Below, one piece after another: positions 41,219 to 49,626 of a stretch of 64,000 bases of DNA. Origin of the DNA: Streptomyces morookaense (GTDB lineage Bacteria > Actinomycetota > Actinomycetes > Streptomycetales > Streptomycetaceae). The notes under the pieces were generated by a model. That model saw nothing but the letters and a program-made list of their open reading frames with translations. It was not told where the DNA came from and ran no database searches. Location of the stretch: positions 62,001-126,000 of the forward strand of contig NZ_JABBXF010000033.1 in the NCBI RefSeq assembly GCF_013030945.1, written 5' to 3'. Position 1 is the stretch's first letter. The number at the start of each line of letters is the position of its first letter. A program made the translations under genes and the position numbers.

Positions 41219-42340
41219 TTATTTCTGCCCGCCGAAAGTGACGGTTTCCGACACCGGAAGCACCGGCTCCCCCACCGCCTCCCGCACCCGGCGCCATGTT
41301 CCTCGCGCCGCCTCCCTGCTCCTGTCCTCCAGGGTCCGGCACACCGCGCCGTACGACACCCCCAGCCTGCCCAGCGCCCCCCACACCGCCCGGCCCGCCG
41401 CTTCCCGGCCGCTCAGCGTGTCGCCCTCCAAAGGCAGGGGGCATATCCCGTTCCCCGGCCCCAACGGCAGCGCCACCGCCGTGCCCCAGGCCACATATCG
41501 CTCCACGCAGCGCACCCCCGACCACATCACCGTCTGGGGGACGGCGCCGGATGCGGCGAGGGAGGCCCAGCGATCGCCGCCCAGGCGTTCCTCGTACGCG
41601 TCGTACACCATCTGAGCCGCCGCCCGGCCCGCCTCGCCGCGCAGGGCGCGGGCCTGCGGGGTGCCCAATCGGGCCAGAAGGCGGTCCACTTCGGTGCCTA
41701 TGCGGCCCACCGGCAGCTCCGCCACCGAGGCGATGCCGGAGAGTGAGTGGCCCGCGGCGCGGGCGTGTTCCAGGCCGGTCGTGTAGGCGTCGGCGACCTC
41801 CCCGTAGCGGCGCAGGGAGAAGATCTCCGTGACATGCACGCCGATCCTGCGCCCGATGCAGGCGCGGACGGTCTCCAAGGCGGTGGGGGACGTTGCCGGG
41901 ATCTTCACCAGGATATTGGGCCTGTTGACGGCGCGGACCAGGGCCTCCGCGTCGGCCGGCCGGGGGTCCGGGCCGGCGTCCGCCGAGACATGGCCCTCCC
42001 GGCCCCGCGTGGCCTCGTACACCGGCAGGAGGTCGTCGCAGGCCCAGCGCGCGTCGCAGGCGATCAGGGCCTGCAGCGCCGCGTCCGGCCGCACGTCGCG
42101 GTGGGCGAGGAAGCGGAGTTGCTCCGCATACTCGTCATACGCGTCGTCGGCGCCGGCCGGCGAAGCCGCCAGCACCGCCGCGTCCAGGCGTGCCCCGCGC
42201 ACCCCCCGGTGCCGGACCAGATCCGCCAGGCCGCCCGACGCGAGGAGTCGCCTGCCGGCGCCGTCGAGCCACGGCGACACCCCTTCCGCCGCCAGTCGGT
42301 CCAGGTCGCCGCCGACGGCGGTCAACTCCCGTTCTGTCAT
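41219..42340 (-). CDS. Transaldolase-like protein of the aromatic-precursor cluster
   Basis: 373 residues, the usual length of actinobacterial transaldolase. The Schiff-base Lys is kept in NRPNILVKIPATSPTALETVRACIGRRIGVHVTEIFSLRRYGEVADAYTTGLE. However, the N-terminal Asp/Thr-Asn-Pro-Ser block that follows the first helix is replaced by RHRGVRGARLDAAVLAAS, so catalysis may be altered. Divergent from the wrbA-DAHP synthase operon. A transaldolase could supply erythrose 4-phosphate for DAHP synthase. The C-terminus after about 340 is Arg-rich and atypical. Confidence 0.75.
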   Translation of the reverse strand: MTERELTAVGGDLDRLAAEGVSPWLDGAGRRLLASGGLADLVRHRGVRGARLDAAVLAASPAGADDAYDEYAEQLRFLAHRDVRPDAALQALIACDARWACDDLLPVYEATRGREGHVSADAGPDPRPADAEALVRAVNRPNILVKIPATSPTALETVRACIGRRIGVHVTEIFSLRRYGEVADAYTTGLEHARAAGHSLSGIASVAELPVGRIGTEVDRLLARLGTPQARALRGEAGRAAAQMVYDAYEERLGGDRWASLAASGAVPQTVMWSGVRCVERYVAWGTAVALPLGPGNGICPLPLEGDTLSGREAAGRAVWGALGRLGVSYGAVCRTLEDRSREAARGTWRRVREAVGEPVLPVSETVTFGGQK

Positions 42341-42653
42341 GGAATGGTCCGGCTTCTGTGAGCTGTCGGGTTGTGGGTTGTGGGCTGGTGTCCGATGGGC
42401 GAGGAAACGGGTGGGGGCGGGAATCAGGATAAGGAACGTCCAGGATGCGAACCAGCGGTTCCCGCACGGTCGTACACGGTCCGTCACCGGACGCACGCCG
42501 ACTTGATGGATCCGCCCGCCTTTTGACGGAGTCCGGCGAACTCCCCCGGCTGTCCTGGCAGTTTCCGCGGTGCCCTTGCAGCATCGGGAACGGATCACTT
42601 CGGTCCGTTCGTATCCGTTCCCGTTCGCTCACCCGCCGAGGGGCATCACCTTC
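42341..42653. promoter_or_regulatory. Divergent promoter region with a 10-bp inverted repeat
   Basis: 313 bp between the transaldolase-like gene and the flavodoxin gene hold no supported gene. A perfect inverted repeat GGGAACGGAT (42586-42595) / ATCCGTTCCC (42613-42622), spacer 17 nt, lies 31 bp before the flavodoxin ATG. Inside it TCCGTTC occurs twice, 10 bp apart (42604 and 42614). The arrangement suits an operator or leader hairpin controlling the aromatic operon. Confidence 0.55.
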
Positions 42654-43283
42654 ATGATCAAGCTTGCCGTCATCTACTCCTCCTCGACCGGAAATGTGCA
42701 CCGGCTCGCCGAGGCCGCGGCGGAATCCGCGGAAAAGGCCGGTGCCGAGGTCCGGCTGCGCAAGGTCGCCGACCGCGCGGAGACGATCGTGCCCGGCAAC
42801 GACGCCTGGAATACTGCGTGGACGGAGCACGTGGCGGCCACCCGTGACATTCCGGAGGCCACGCTCGACGACCTCGACTGGGCCGACGCGGTGCTGTGGG
42901 GAACGCCCGGCCGCTACGGGCTTCCCTCGGGCCCGCTGAAGCAGTTCATCGACACCACGCTGCCCCTGCACAGCCGCCGCGGGCTGGTGAACAAGGTGAT
43001 GTCCTCCTTCACCTCGACGGCCACGCTGCACGGCGGTCAGGAAAGCACGATTCTCGCGCTGAACAATGCGTTCTACCACTGGGGCGCCATTGTCGTTCCG
43101 CCGGGCGTGGCCGACCCGATCCAGCTGGCGCCGACCAATGGCAACCCCTATGGCGTCAGCAGCGTTTCGCGCAACGAGCCGGGCAATGTCGACGAGGACA
43201 ATCTCGCCGCCATCGCCTACCAGTCGCGCCGGGTCGTCGAGATCACGACCGCGCTCCGCCGGGGCCTCGAGGCCGCTGCCTGA
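42654..43283 (+). CDS. WrbA-like flavodoxin/NAD(P)H:quinone oxidoreductase
   Basis: 209 residues. The FMN phosphate loop is YSSSTGNVHRLAEAAAE (residues 8-24), the isoalloxazine loop GTPGRYGLPSGPLKQFID, and the characteristic WrbA segment STATLHGGQESTILALNNAFYHWGAIVVPPG. It reduces quinones by two electrons. As first gene of the aromatic operon it may keep an aminophenol or diazoquinone intermediate reduced, or supply reduced flavin. GAGGGG precedes the ATG. Confidence 0.9.
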   Translation: MIKLAVIYSSSTGNVHRLAEAAAESAEKAGAEVRLRKVADRAETIVPGNDAWNTAWTEHVAATRDIPEATLDDLDWADAVLWGTPGRYGLPSGPLKQFIDTTLPLHSRRGLVNKVMSSFTSTATLHGGQESTILALNNAFYHWGAIVVPPGVADPIQLAPTNGNPYGVSSVSRNEPGNVDEDNLAAIAYQSRRVVEITTALRRGLEAAA

Positions 43284-43336
43284 CGGCAAACCCCTTCCGG
43301 CCTCCCTCACCGGCTTCATCGGCCCTGGAGACTTCC

Positions 43337-44512
43337 GTGAACAATGCACTGCTCGACGCACGTCTGAGACCCGCCCTGCAGCAGCCCGACTGGGGCGACG
43401 CCGCACCGCAGGCCCGGCGGGTGCGCGAGGAACTGGCCGCGCTGCCCGCGCTGGTGCGGCCCTCCGACATCCGCATGCTGCGCGACCGCCTGGCCCTGGT
43501 GGCCGGCGGGGAGGCGCAGGTCGTGCAGGCCGGCGACTGTGCGGAGGACCCGGCGGAGTGCACGGCCGGGTACGTGGCCCGCAAGGCCGGGCTGCTGGAC
43601 GTGCTGGCCGGCGTCCTGAAGATGATCACGCACCGGCCGGTGGTCCGGGCGGGGCGCATCGCGGGCCAGTACGCCAAGCCGCGGTCCAGCCCGGTCGAGC
43701 TCGTCCACGGCACCGAACTCCCCGTCTACCGCGGGCATTTGGTCAATGATCCCGAGCCTCATCCGGATCGCCGCCGGCCCGACCCGCAGCGGCTGACGGC
43801 CGGGTACCGGGCCGCGCAGGAGGCCATGACGCATCTCGGCTGGCGCGGCCCCGCCCGCCGCCCGGGCGGCTGCCCGCCGGTGTGGACCAGCCACGAGGCG
43901 CTGCTGCTGGACTACGAACTGCCGCTCGTGCGGCGGGACGAGGAGGGGCGGGCCTGGCTGACGTCCACGCACTGGCCCTGGATCGGCGAACGGACCCGCC
44001 GCACGGACGGCGCGCACGTCGCCCTGCTGGCCGAGGTCGCCAACCCCGTCGCCTGCAAGGTCGGTCCGGCCATGGGCACGGACGAACTGCTGGAACTGTG
44101 CGCACTGCTCGACCCGGACCGGGAGCCGGGCCGGCTGACCCTCATCGCGCGTATGGGGGCGGATGTCGTGGCCGACCGGCTGCCGCCGCTGGTGGCGGCG
44201 GTGCGGGACGCGGGGCATCCGGTCGCCTGGCTCACCGACCCGATGCACGGCAACACCGTGGCCGGGCCGGACGGGCTCAAGACCCGGCTCGTGGACACGG
44301 TCGTCCGCGAGGTCCGCGGCTTCCAGCACGCGGTGCGCACGGCGGGCGGCGTCGCGGGCGGCCTGCATCTGGAGACCACGCCGGACGACGTGACCGAGTG
44401 CGCGACGGACGCCTCCGCGCTGGGGCGCGTGGGCGACAAGTACACGAGCTTCTGCGATCCGCGCCTCAACCCGCGGCAGGCCGTCACGGTGGTCTCCGCG
44501 TGGCAGGGCTGA
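43337..44512 (+). CDS. Class II (plant-type) DAHP synthase
   Basis: 391 residues. Family blocks: VVQAGDCAEDPAE (residues about 63-75), RAGRIAGQYAKPRSSP, TSHEALLLDYELPLVR, HWPWIGERTRRTDGAHVALLAEVANPVACKVGPAMG, WLTDPMHGNT and TSFCDPRLNPRQA. The enzyme condenses phosphoenolpyruvate with erythrose 4-phosphate, the first step to chorismate. Its short length and linkage to PhzE/PhzD-type genes match the PhzC-like copies that escape housekeeping feedback control. GTG start after GGAG. Confidence 0.92.
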   Translation: MNNALLDARLRPALQQPDWGDAAPQARRVREELAALPALVRPSDIRMLRDRLALVAGGEAQVVQAGDCAEDPAECTAGYVARKAGLLDVLAGVLKMITHRPVVRAGRIAGQYAKPRSSPVELVHGTELPVYRGHLVNDPEPHPDRRRPDPQRLTAGYRAAQEAMTHLGWRGPARRPGGCPPVWTSHEALLLDYELPLVRRDEEGRAWLTSTHWPWIGERTRRTDGAHVALLAEVANPVACKVGPAMGTDELLELCALLDPDREPGRLTLIARMGADVVADRLPPLVAAVRDAGHPVAWLTDPMHGNTVAGPDGLKTRLVDTVVREVRGFQHAVRTAGGVAGGLHLETTPDDVTECATDASALGRVGDKYTSFCDPRLNPRQAVTVVSAWQG

Positions 44513-44529
44513 CGGGAGGAGGGACAGAC

Positions 44530-45324
44530 GTGGAGAAGAGGACGAGGACTGCCCTGGTCACCGGTGCCGCGAGCGGCATCGGTGCGGCGGTGGCGCTGGC
44601 GCTGGGCCGGGCCGGGGACGACGTGGTGATCGCGGCCGTCGACCGCGACGCGGAGGCCCTGCGGGGCACCGTGGCGAAACTGGCCGCCGCCGGGGTGCGG
44701 GCGGAGGGGTACGTGTGCGACGTGACCGACGCGGCGCGCGTCGCGTCGGTCGTCGACGAGGTCGAGAACCGGCTGGGCCCGGTGGAGAGCCTGGTCAACG
44801 CGGCCGGCGTGCTGCGGACGGGCGCGGTCGCGGACCCGGACTCGGACTTCGGGGACGAGGACTGGGACGCGCTGTTCTCGGTCAACGCGAAGGGCGTGTT
44901 CCACGTGTCCCGGGCCGTGGTGCGGCACATGACCGCACGGCGGCGCGGGGCGATCGTGACGGTGGCGTCGAACGCGGCCGGCACACCGCGCCATGGGATG
45001 GCCGCGTATGCGGCCTCGAAGGCGGCGGCCGCGATGTTCACCAAGTCGCTGGGGCTGGAGGTGGCGCCGTACGGGATCCGGTGCAACGTGGTTGCACCGG
45101 GGTCGACGGATACGCCGATGCTGAGCTCGATGTGGACGGAGCGGACCACGGTGCGGAGCACCATCGAGGGCAGCCTCGACACCTTCAAACTCGGCATTCC
45201 GCTCGGCAAGTTGGGGCGGGCGGAGGACGTTGCGCAGGCCGTGGCCTTTCTGCTCTCCGAGCAGGCCGGGCACATCACGTTGCACGAGTTGACCGTGGAC
45301 GGCGGGGCGACGTTGGGGCGTTGA
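44530..45324 (+). CDS. EntA/DhbA-like SDR dehydrogenase (to 3-hydroxyanthranilate)
   Basis: 264 residues. NAD site TGAASGIG, NAAG in VNAAGVLRTG, and catalytic Ser/Tyr/Lys in TVASNAAGTPRHGMAAYAASKAAA. The segment NVVAPGSTDTPML is typical of 2,3-dihydro-2,3-dihydroxybenzoate dehydrogenases. With PhzE and PhzD next to it the expected substrate is trans-2,3-dihydro-3-hydroxyanthranilate, which it would aromatise to 3-hydroxyanthranilate. It starts 17 bp after the DAHP synthase gene behind GGAGGAGG. Confidence 0.88.
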   Translation: MEKRTRTALVTGAASGIGAAVALALGRAGDDVVIAAVDRDAEALRGTVAKLAAAGVRAEGYVCDVTDAARVASVVDEVENRLGPVESLVNAAGVLRTGAVADPDSDFGDEDWDALFSVNAKGVFHVSRAVVRHMTARRRGAIVTVASNAAGTPRHGMAAYAASKAAAAMFTKSLGLEVAPYGIRCNVVAPGSTDTPMLSSMWTERTTVRSTIEGSLDTFKLGIPLGKLGRAEDVAQAVAFLLSEQAGHITLHELTVDGGATLGR

Positions 45325-45340
45325 GCATTCGACTGCACAC

Positions 45341-45410
45341 CGCGCCCCGTAAGGGGCGCTGGGGGCACCTCCCAGCGGTAGCTGGGGGAGGAACTGCGCG
45401 ACCAGCCACA
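45341..45410. repeat. Composite intergenic palindrome (second nested copy)
   Basis: CGCGCCCCGTAAGGGGCGC, then TGGGGGCACCTCCCAGCGGT-AGCTGGGGGAGG, then AACTGCGCGACCAGCCACAA. The inner palindrome sits at exactly the same position of the outer repeat as at 29115, in reverse orientation. Confidence 0.75.
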
Positions 45411-45439
45411 ACCGACCCGCACCCACCCAAGGACACTTC

Positions 45440-46069
45440 ATGCCCGGCATCCCCCCGATCACCCCCTACCCCATGCCCACCGCCCACGAGTTGCCTGCCA
45501 ACACCGCCTCCTGGGCCGCCGATCCCTCGCGTGCCGTGCTGCTCCTGCACGACATGCAGCGGTACTTTCTCCGGCCCCTCCCCGAGGGGCCCCGCCGCGA
45601 GCTCGTCCGTAATGCCACCCGGCTCCGCCGCGCCGCGCAGGCGCACGGGATGCCCGTCGCCTATACCGCGCAGCCCGGCGGGATGACCGACGAACAGCGC
45701 GGGCTGCTCAAGGACTTCTGGGGGCCCGGCATGCGCGTCGACCCCGCCGACCGGCAGGTCGTCGAGCCGCTCGCGCCCGCCCCGGGCGACTGGGTGTTCA
45801 CCAAGTGGCGCTACAGCGCCTTCTTCAAGTCCGAACTGCTCGACCGCATGCGCGCCGCCGGCCGCGACCAGCTGATCATCGCCGGTGTCTATGCGCACGT
45901 CGGTGTCCTGATGACCGCCGTCGAGGCCTACACCAACGACATCCAGGCCTTCCTCGCCGCCGACGCCGTCGCCGACTTCTCCGAGGAGTACCACCGCATG
46001 GCCCTCACATACGCCGCCGAGCGGTGTGCTGTCGTCGCCACCACCGAGTCACTCGTGGCGGCAGCATGA
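45440..46069 (+). CDS. phzD: PhzD-type isochorismatase (ADIC hydrolase)
   Basis: 209 residues. Asp38 in AVLLLHDMQRYF and Lys122 in FTKWRYSAF fall at the same positions as the PhzD catalytic residues. Where cysteine hydrolases have Cys, this has Gly (GVYAHVGVLMTA), also as in PhzD. The enzyme hydrolyses 2-amino-2-deoxyisochorismate to trans-2,3-dihydro-3-hydroxyanthranilate. It overlaps the PhzE gene by 4 nt. Confidence 0.93.
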   Translation: MPGIPPITPYPMPTAHELPANTASWAADPSRAVLLLHDMQRYFLRPLPEGPRRELVRNATRLRRAAQAHGMPVAYTAQPGGMTDEQRGLLKDFWGPGMRVDPADRQVVEPLAPAPGDWVFTKWRYSAFFKSELLDRMRAAGRDQLIIAGVYAHVGVLMTAVEAYTNDIQAFLAADAVADFSEEYHRMALTYAAERCAVVATTESLVAAA

Positions 46070-47910
46070 ACGACGGCCTGCTCGACCGCATCCTCGGCCC
46101 CCGGCCGCCCGCCGCCTTTGCTCTCCTCCACCGGCCCGAGACGGCCGGGCCGGGCACGCTCGATGTGCTCGCCGGGCGCATCACCGCCCCGGAGACCCTC
46201 GCCGACCTGCCGGTGGACGACTGCGACGACGTGCTCGTCCTCGTCCCCTACCGGCAGATCGCCGAGCGCGGGTTCACGGCGGCCGACGACGGCTCCCCGC
46301 TGCTCGCCATGTCGGTCACGGAGAAGGCGGTTCTGCCCGTCGGCGAAGTGCTCGGCCGGATACCCGACGTGCCGATCACCCTCACCGGCAAGCACTTCGA
46401 CGTCGACGACGACGCCTACGCGGAGACCGTCCGGCGGGTGATCGCGGACGAGATCGGGGAGGGCGAGGGCGCCAACTTCGTCATCAAGCGCTCCTTCACG
46501 GCCGACATCACCGGCTACGGCACCGCGCACGCGCTGACCTTCTTCCGGCGGCTCATGGAACGCGAGTCCGGCGCGTACTGGACGTTCCTCGTGCACACCG
46601 GCGGTCGCACGTTCGTGGGGGCCACGCCCGAGCGGCACATCAGCGTGCACGGCGGGCGGGCCGTGATGAACCCGATCAGCGGCACCTACCGCTACCCGGC
46701 CGCCGGGCCCAGCCTGCCCGAGGTCATGGACTTCCTCGCCGACCGCAAGGAGGCCGACGAGCTGTACATGGTCGTCGACGAGGAACTCAAGATGATGGCC
46801 CGCATCTGCGACACGGGCGGGCGCGTGACCGGCCCGTACCTCAAGGAGATGGCGCGGCTGGCGCACACCGAGTACTTCATCGAGGGCACCACCGACCGGG
46901 ACGTGCGCGAGATCCTGCGCGAGACGATGTTCGCGCCCACGGTCACCGGGAGCCCGCTGGAGAGCGCCTGCCGGGTCATCGGCCGGCACGAGCCGCAGGG
47001 CCGCGGGTACTACAGCGGCGTGGCCGCCCTCGTCGGGCGCGACGAGCACGGTGCGCGGACGCTGGACTCCGCGATCCTCATCCGTACCGCGGACATCGAC
47101 CGGGCCGGGCGGCTGCGCATCGGCGTCGGTGCCACGCTCGTCCGGCACTCGGACCCGGCGTCCGAGGTCGCCGAGACGCGGGCCAAGGCGGCGGGGCTGC
47201 TCGCGGCCCTGGAGGCCGGGCCGTCCGCCCGCTTCGGCGCCCACCCGAGCGTCCGGGAGGCGCTCGCCCGCCGCAACGACACGATCGCCGGCTTCTGGCT
47301 GGCCTCGGGGGCCGGGCGGCAGCACACGCACCCGGCCCTGGAGGGGCGGCGGGTGCTGGTCGTCGACGCCGAGGACACGTTCACGTCGATGATCGACCAC
47401 CAGCTGCGGGCCATGGGGCTCGCCGTGACCGTGCGCCGCTTCGACGAGCCGTACACGTTCGAGGGGTACGACCTGGTCGTCCTGGGGCCGGGGCCCGGGG
47501 ATCCACGCGAGGCGGCCCACCCGAAGATTGCACATCTTCGGGGGGCGGTACGGGGGCTCCTCGCGGAGCGGCGGCCGTTTCTGGCCGTGTGCCTGAGCCA
47601 TCAAGTGCTGGCGCTGGAGCTGGGGTTCGGACTGCGTCGGCGGGCGGTGCCCAACCAGGGGGTGCAGAGGCGCATCGATCTGTTCGGGCGCACCGAGCGT
47701 GTCGGGTTCTACAACACGTTCGCCGCGCACGGTGAGGGTGTCGACTCCGTCGAGGTCAGCCGCGATCCGGAGACCGGGGAGGTGCATGCCCTGCGGGGGG
47801 CGCACTTCGCGTCGATGCAGTTCCATGCCGAGTCCGTTCTCACTCAGGACGGGCCACGGATCACCGGCACCTTGCTGGCGCGGCTCGCCGAAGGGGTGCC
47901 TGTCGCTTGA
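46066..47910 (+). CDS. phzE: PhzE-type 2-amino-2-deoxyisochorismate synthase
   Basis: 614 residues in one chain. The N-terminal chorismate-utilising domain (about 1-400) has FVGATPERHISVHGGRAVMNPISGTYRYP and SPLESACRVIGRHEPQGRGYYSGVAALVG. The C-terminal glutamine amidotransferase domain (about 425-610) has GPGPGDP, the nucleophile Cys in FLAVCLSHQVLALELG, and the His-Glu pair in MQFHAESVLT. This fusion order is that of PhzE. No other phenazine genes (phzF, phzB, phzG) are present, so the pathway leaves at 3-hydroxyanthranilate rather than phenazine. Confidence 0.92.
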   Translation: MNDGLLDRILGPRPPAAFALLHRPETAGPGTLDVLAGRITAPETLADLPVDDCDDVLVLVPYRQIAERGFTAADDGSPLLAMSVTEKAVLPVGEVLGRIPDVPITLTGKHFDVDDDAYAETVRRVIADEIGEGEGANFVIKRSFTADITGYGTAHALTFFRRLMERESGAYWTFLVHTGGRTFVGATPERHISVHGGRAVMNPISGTYRYPAAGPSLPEVMDFLADRKEADELYMVVDEELKMMARICDTGGRVTGPYLKEMARLAHTEYFIEGTTDRDVREILRETMFAPTVTGSPLESACRVIGRHEPQGRGYYSGVAALVGRDEHGARTLDSAILIRTADIDRAGRLRIGVGATLVRHSDPASEVAETRAKAAGLLAALEAGPSARFGAHPSVREALARRNDTIAGFWLASGAGRQHTHPALEGRRVLVVDAEDTFTSMIDHQLRAMGLAVTVRRFDEPYTFEGYDLVVLGPGPGDPREAAHPKIAHLRGAVRGLLAERRPFLAVCLSHQVLALELGFGLRRRAVPNQGVQRRIDLFGRTERVGFYNTFAAHGEGVDSVEVSRDPETGEVHALRGAHFASMQFHAESVLTQDGPRITGTLLARLAEGVPVA

Positions 47911-47930
47911 CGGTTCGACTGCGGGCCGGC

Positions 47931-48010
47931 TGTGGCTGGTCGCGCAGTTCCCCGCGCCGGACTTCACTCCGTGCCCCGTAAGGGGCGCGGGGAACTGCGC
48001 GAGCAACCAC
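47931..48010. repeat. Intergenic palindrome with a spacer
   Basis: TGTGGCTGGTCGCGCAGTTC (continuing CCCGCGCC) and its complement GGGGAACTGCGCGAGCAACC flank about 28 nt that include TGCCCCGTAAGGGGCG. It separates the PhzE gene from the second ligase gene inside an otherwise tight operon. Confidence 0.75.
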
Positions 48011-48042
48011 ACACCCACCCGCACCCGACAAAGGAGCTTCCC

Positions 48043-49626
48043 ATGCTGCCGATCACGGCAAGCGACACCGGAATCCAGATGGGCCTCGTCGCCGAGCGTG
48101 CCGTACCCGCATACGGCGACACCCCCATCACCCTCGACCACGACATGCCGCTTCTCCCCGGCGCCGGACGGCAATTCACCTTCGCCGCCCTCGCCGACCA
48201 CATCGATGACATAGCCGCCCGGCTCTGGGCCGCGGGCGTCCGCCCGGCCCAGCGTGTCGCCATCCACAAAACATCCGGCTTCGACATCAACGTCCTGTCC
48301 TGCGCCGCCGCCCGCATCGGCGCCGTCCCCGTGCAGCTCTCCCCGGGGCTGGACGGGGCCAGTGTGCTGGCCCTGCTCGACCGGCTGGAGCAGCCGTACC
48401 TGGTGACCGACCTCGCCAAGCTCGACGGGCCGCTCAGCGACCCCCAACTGGCCAACATCACCAAGGCCGTGCTCGTCGTAGCCGGTTCCCGCCCCGGCAC
48501 CGTCGCGCTCGCCGGCCTGGCCGGCGCCCCCCGCGTCGAGGCCGTCGTCCAGGAGCTGGACGAGCCCGCGCTCATCACGCACACCTCCGGCACCACGGGG
48601 CTGCCCAAGCTGCTGGTGCACACGCCCCGTACGCTGCACGGCCGTTACCGGCCGCAGGCCAAGCTCTTCGACCTCGTCCGGCGCCAAGAGACCGTCGCCC
48701 TGCACGTGTCGTACGTGCACTCCCGCATGCCGCTCGCACTCGCCGTGCTGCTGCCGCGCGGTGTCCCGTTCCTCGTCATGGACGATGCGACACCGGACCA
48801 CGTGGCCGCGTTCTTCGCCGAGCACCGGCCCGCGTTCGTCGAGTCGGCCCCCAACTCGTTCATGGAGTGGGAGGAGTTGGCGGACGACCCGCGCAAGCCG
48901 TTCGCGAACGTGAAGTACTTCAGCAGCACCTTCGACGCCATCCACCCGAGCACGATGCACCGCCTGCTGCACGCCTCGGAGCGGCACCACCCGGTCTTCT
49001 ACCAGATCTACGGGCAGAGCGAGACGGGCCCGCTCGTCGGCCGCGCGTTCACCCGCGAGACGGCGCTGGGTGCCGACGGGCGCTGCCAGGGGTACGCCTT
49101 CCCCGGCGACACGAAGTTCCGGCTCGTCGCCCGGGGCGGCAAGGAGCCGTCGCGCGAGCACCCCGGATACATCGAGGTGCAGGCCGCGGGCCGGGTGCTC
49201 ACGTACTACGGCGAGGGCGAGCGCTATGCGGGCCAGGTCCAGGAGGGCGGCTGGTGGCGCGGCATGGACGTCGGCTACCGGACCGAGGAGGGCTGTCTGC
49301 ACCTGCTGGACCGCGAGGTGGACGTCGTCCCGACGATCCACAGCACCCTGGAGGTCGAGGACACCGTCCTGGACCGGCTGGACGAGCTGACCGAGCTGGT
49401 GGTGCTGCGCGGGCCGCAGGACGAGCCGCTCCCGGTGGTGTGCACCCGCAAGGACCTGCCGCTGGATCCGGTGCGCTGGCGCGAGGCCGTGGCGGACTTC
49501 CCGCCGATGGCCGAGCCCGTCCGGCTCACGCTGGACGAGCTGCCGCGCACGGCCACGATGAAGGTGCAGCGGATCGAGCTCACCCGGCGCCTGCACGAGC
49601 GGCTGACGCAGGAGTGGAGCTCGTGA
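48043..49626 (+). CDS. AMP-dependent ligase, candidate CreM-like diazotase or aryl ligase (paralogue 2)
   Basis: 527 residues, ANL superfamily. P-loop THTSGTTGLPK, later core motifs IYGQSETGPLV and GMDVGYRTEEGCLHLLDRE, and C-terminal Lys in RTATMKVQRIEL. Long blocks are shared with the ligase at 34949 (RYRPQAK, HVSYVHSRM, NSFMEWEEL, NVKYFSSTFDAIHP), so the two arose by duplication. One may diazotize and the other adenylate the carboxylate, or they may act on successive substrates. AAGGAG precedes the ATG; the gene overlaps the monooxygenase gene by 4 nt. Confidence 0.8.
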   Translation: MLPITASDTGIQMGLVAERAVPAYGDTPITLDHDMPLLPGAGRQFTFAALADHIDDIAARLWAAGVRPAQRVAIHKTSGFDINVLSCAAARIGAVPVQLSPGLDGASVLALLDRLEQPYLVTDLAKLDGPLSDPQLANITKAVLVVAGSRPGTVALAGLAGAPRVEAVVQELDEPALITHTSGTTGLPKLLVHTPRTLHGRYRPQAKLFDLVRRQETVALHVSYVHSRMPLALAVLLPRGVPFLVMDDATPDHVAAFFAEHRPAFVESAPNSFMEWEELADDPRKPFANVKYFSSTFDAIHPSTMHRLLHASERHHPVFYQIYGQSETGPLVGRAFTRETALGADGRCQGYAFPGDTKFRLVARGGKEPSREHPGYIEVQAAGRVLTYYGEGERYAGQVQEGGWWRGMDVGYRTEEGCLHLLDREVDVVPTIHSTLEVEDTVLDRLDELTELVVLRGPQDEPLPVVCTRKDLPLDPVRWREAVADFPPMAEPVRLTLDELPRTATMKVQRIELTRRLHERLTQEWSS

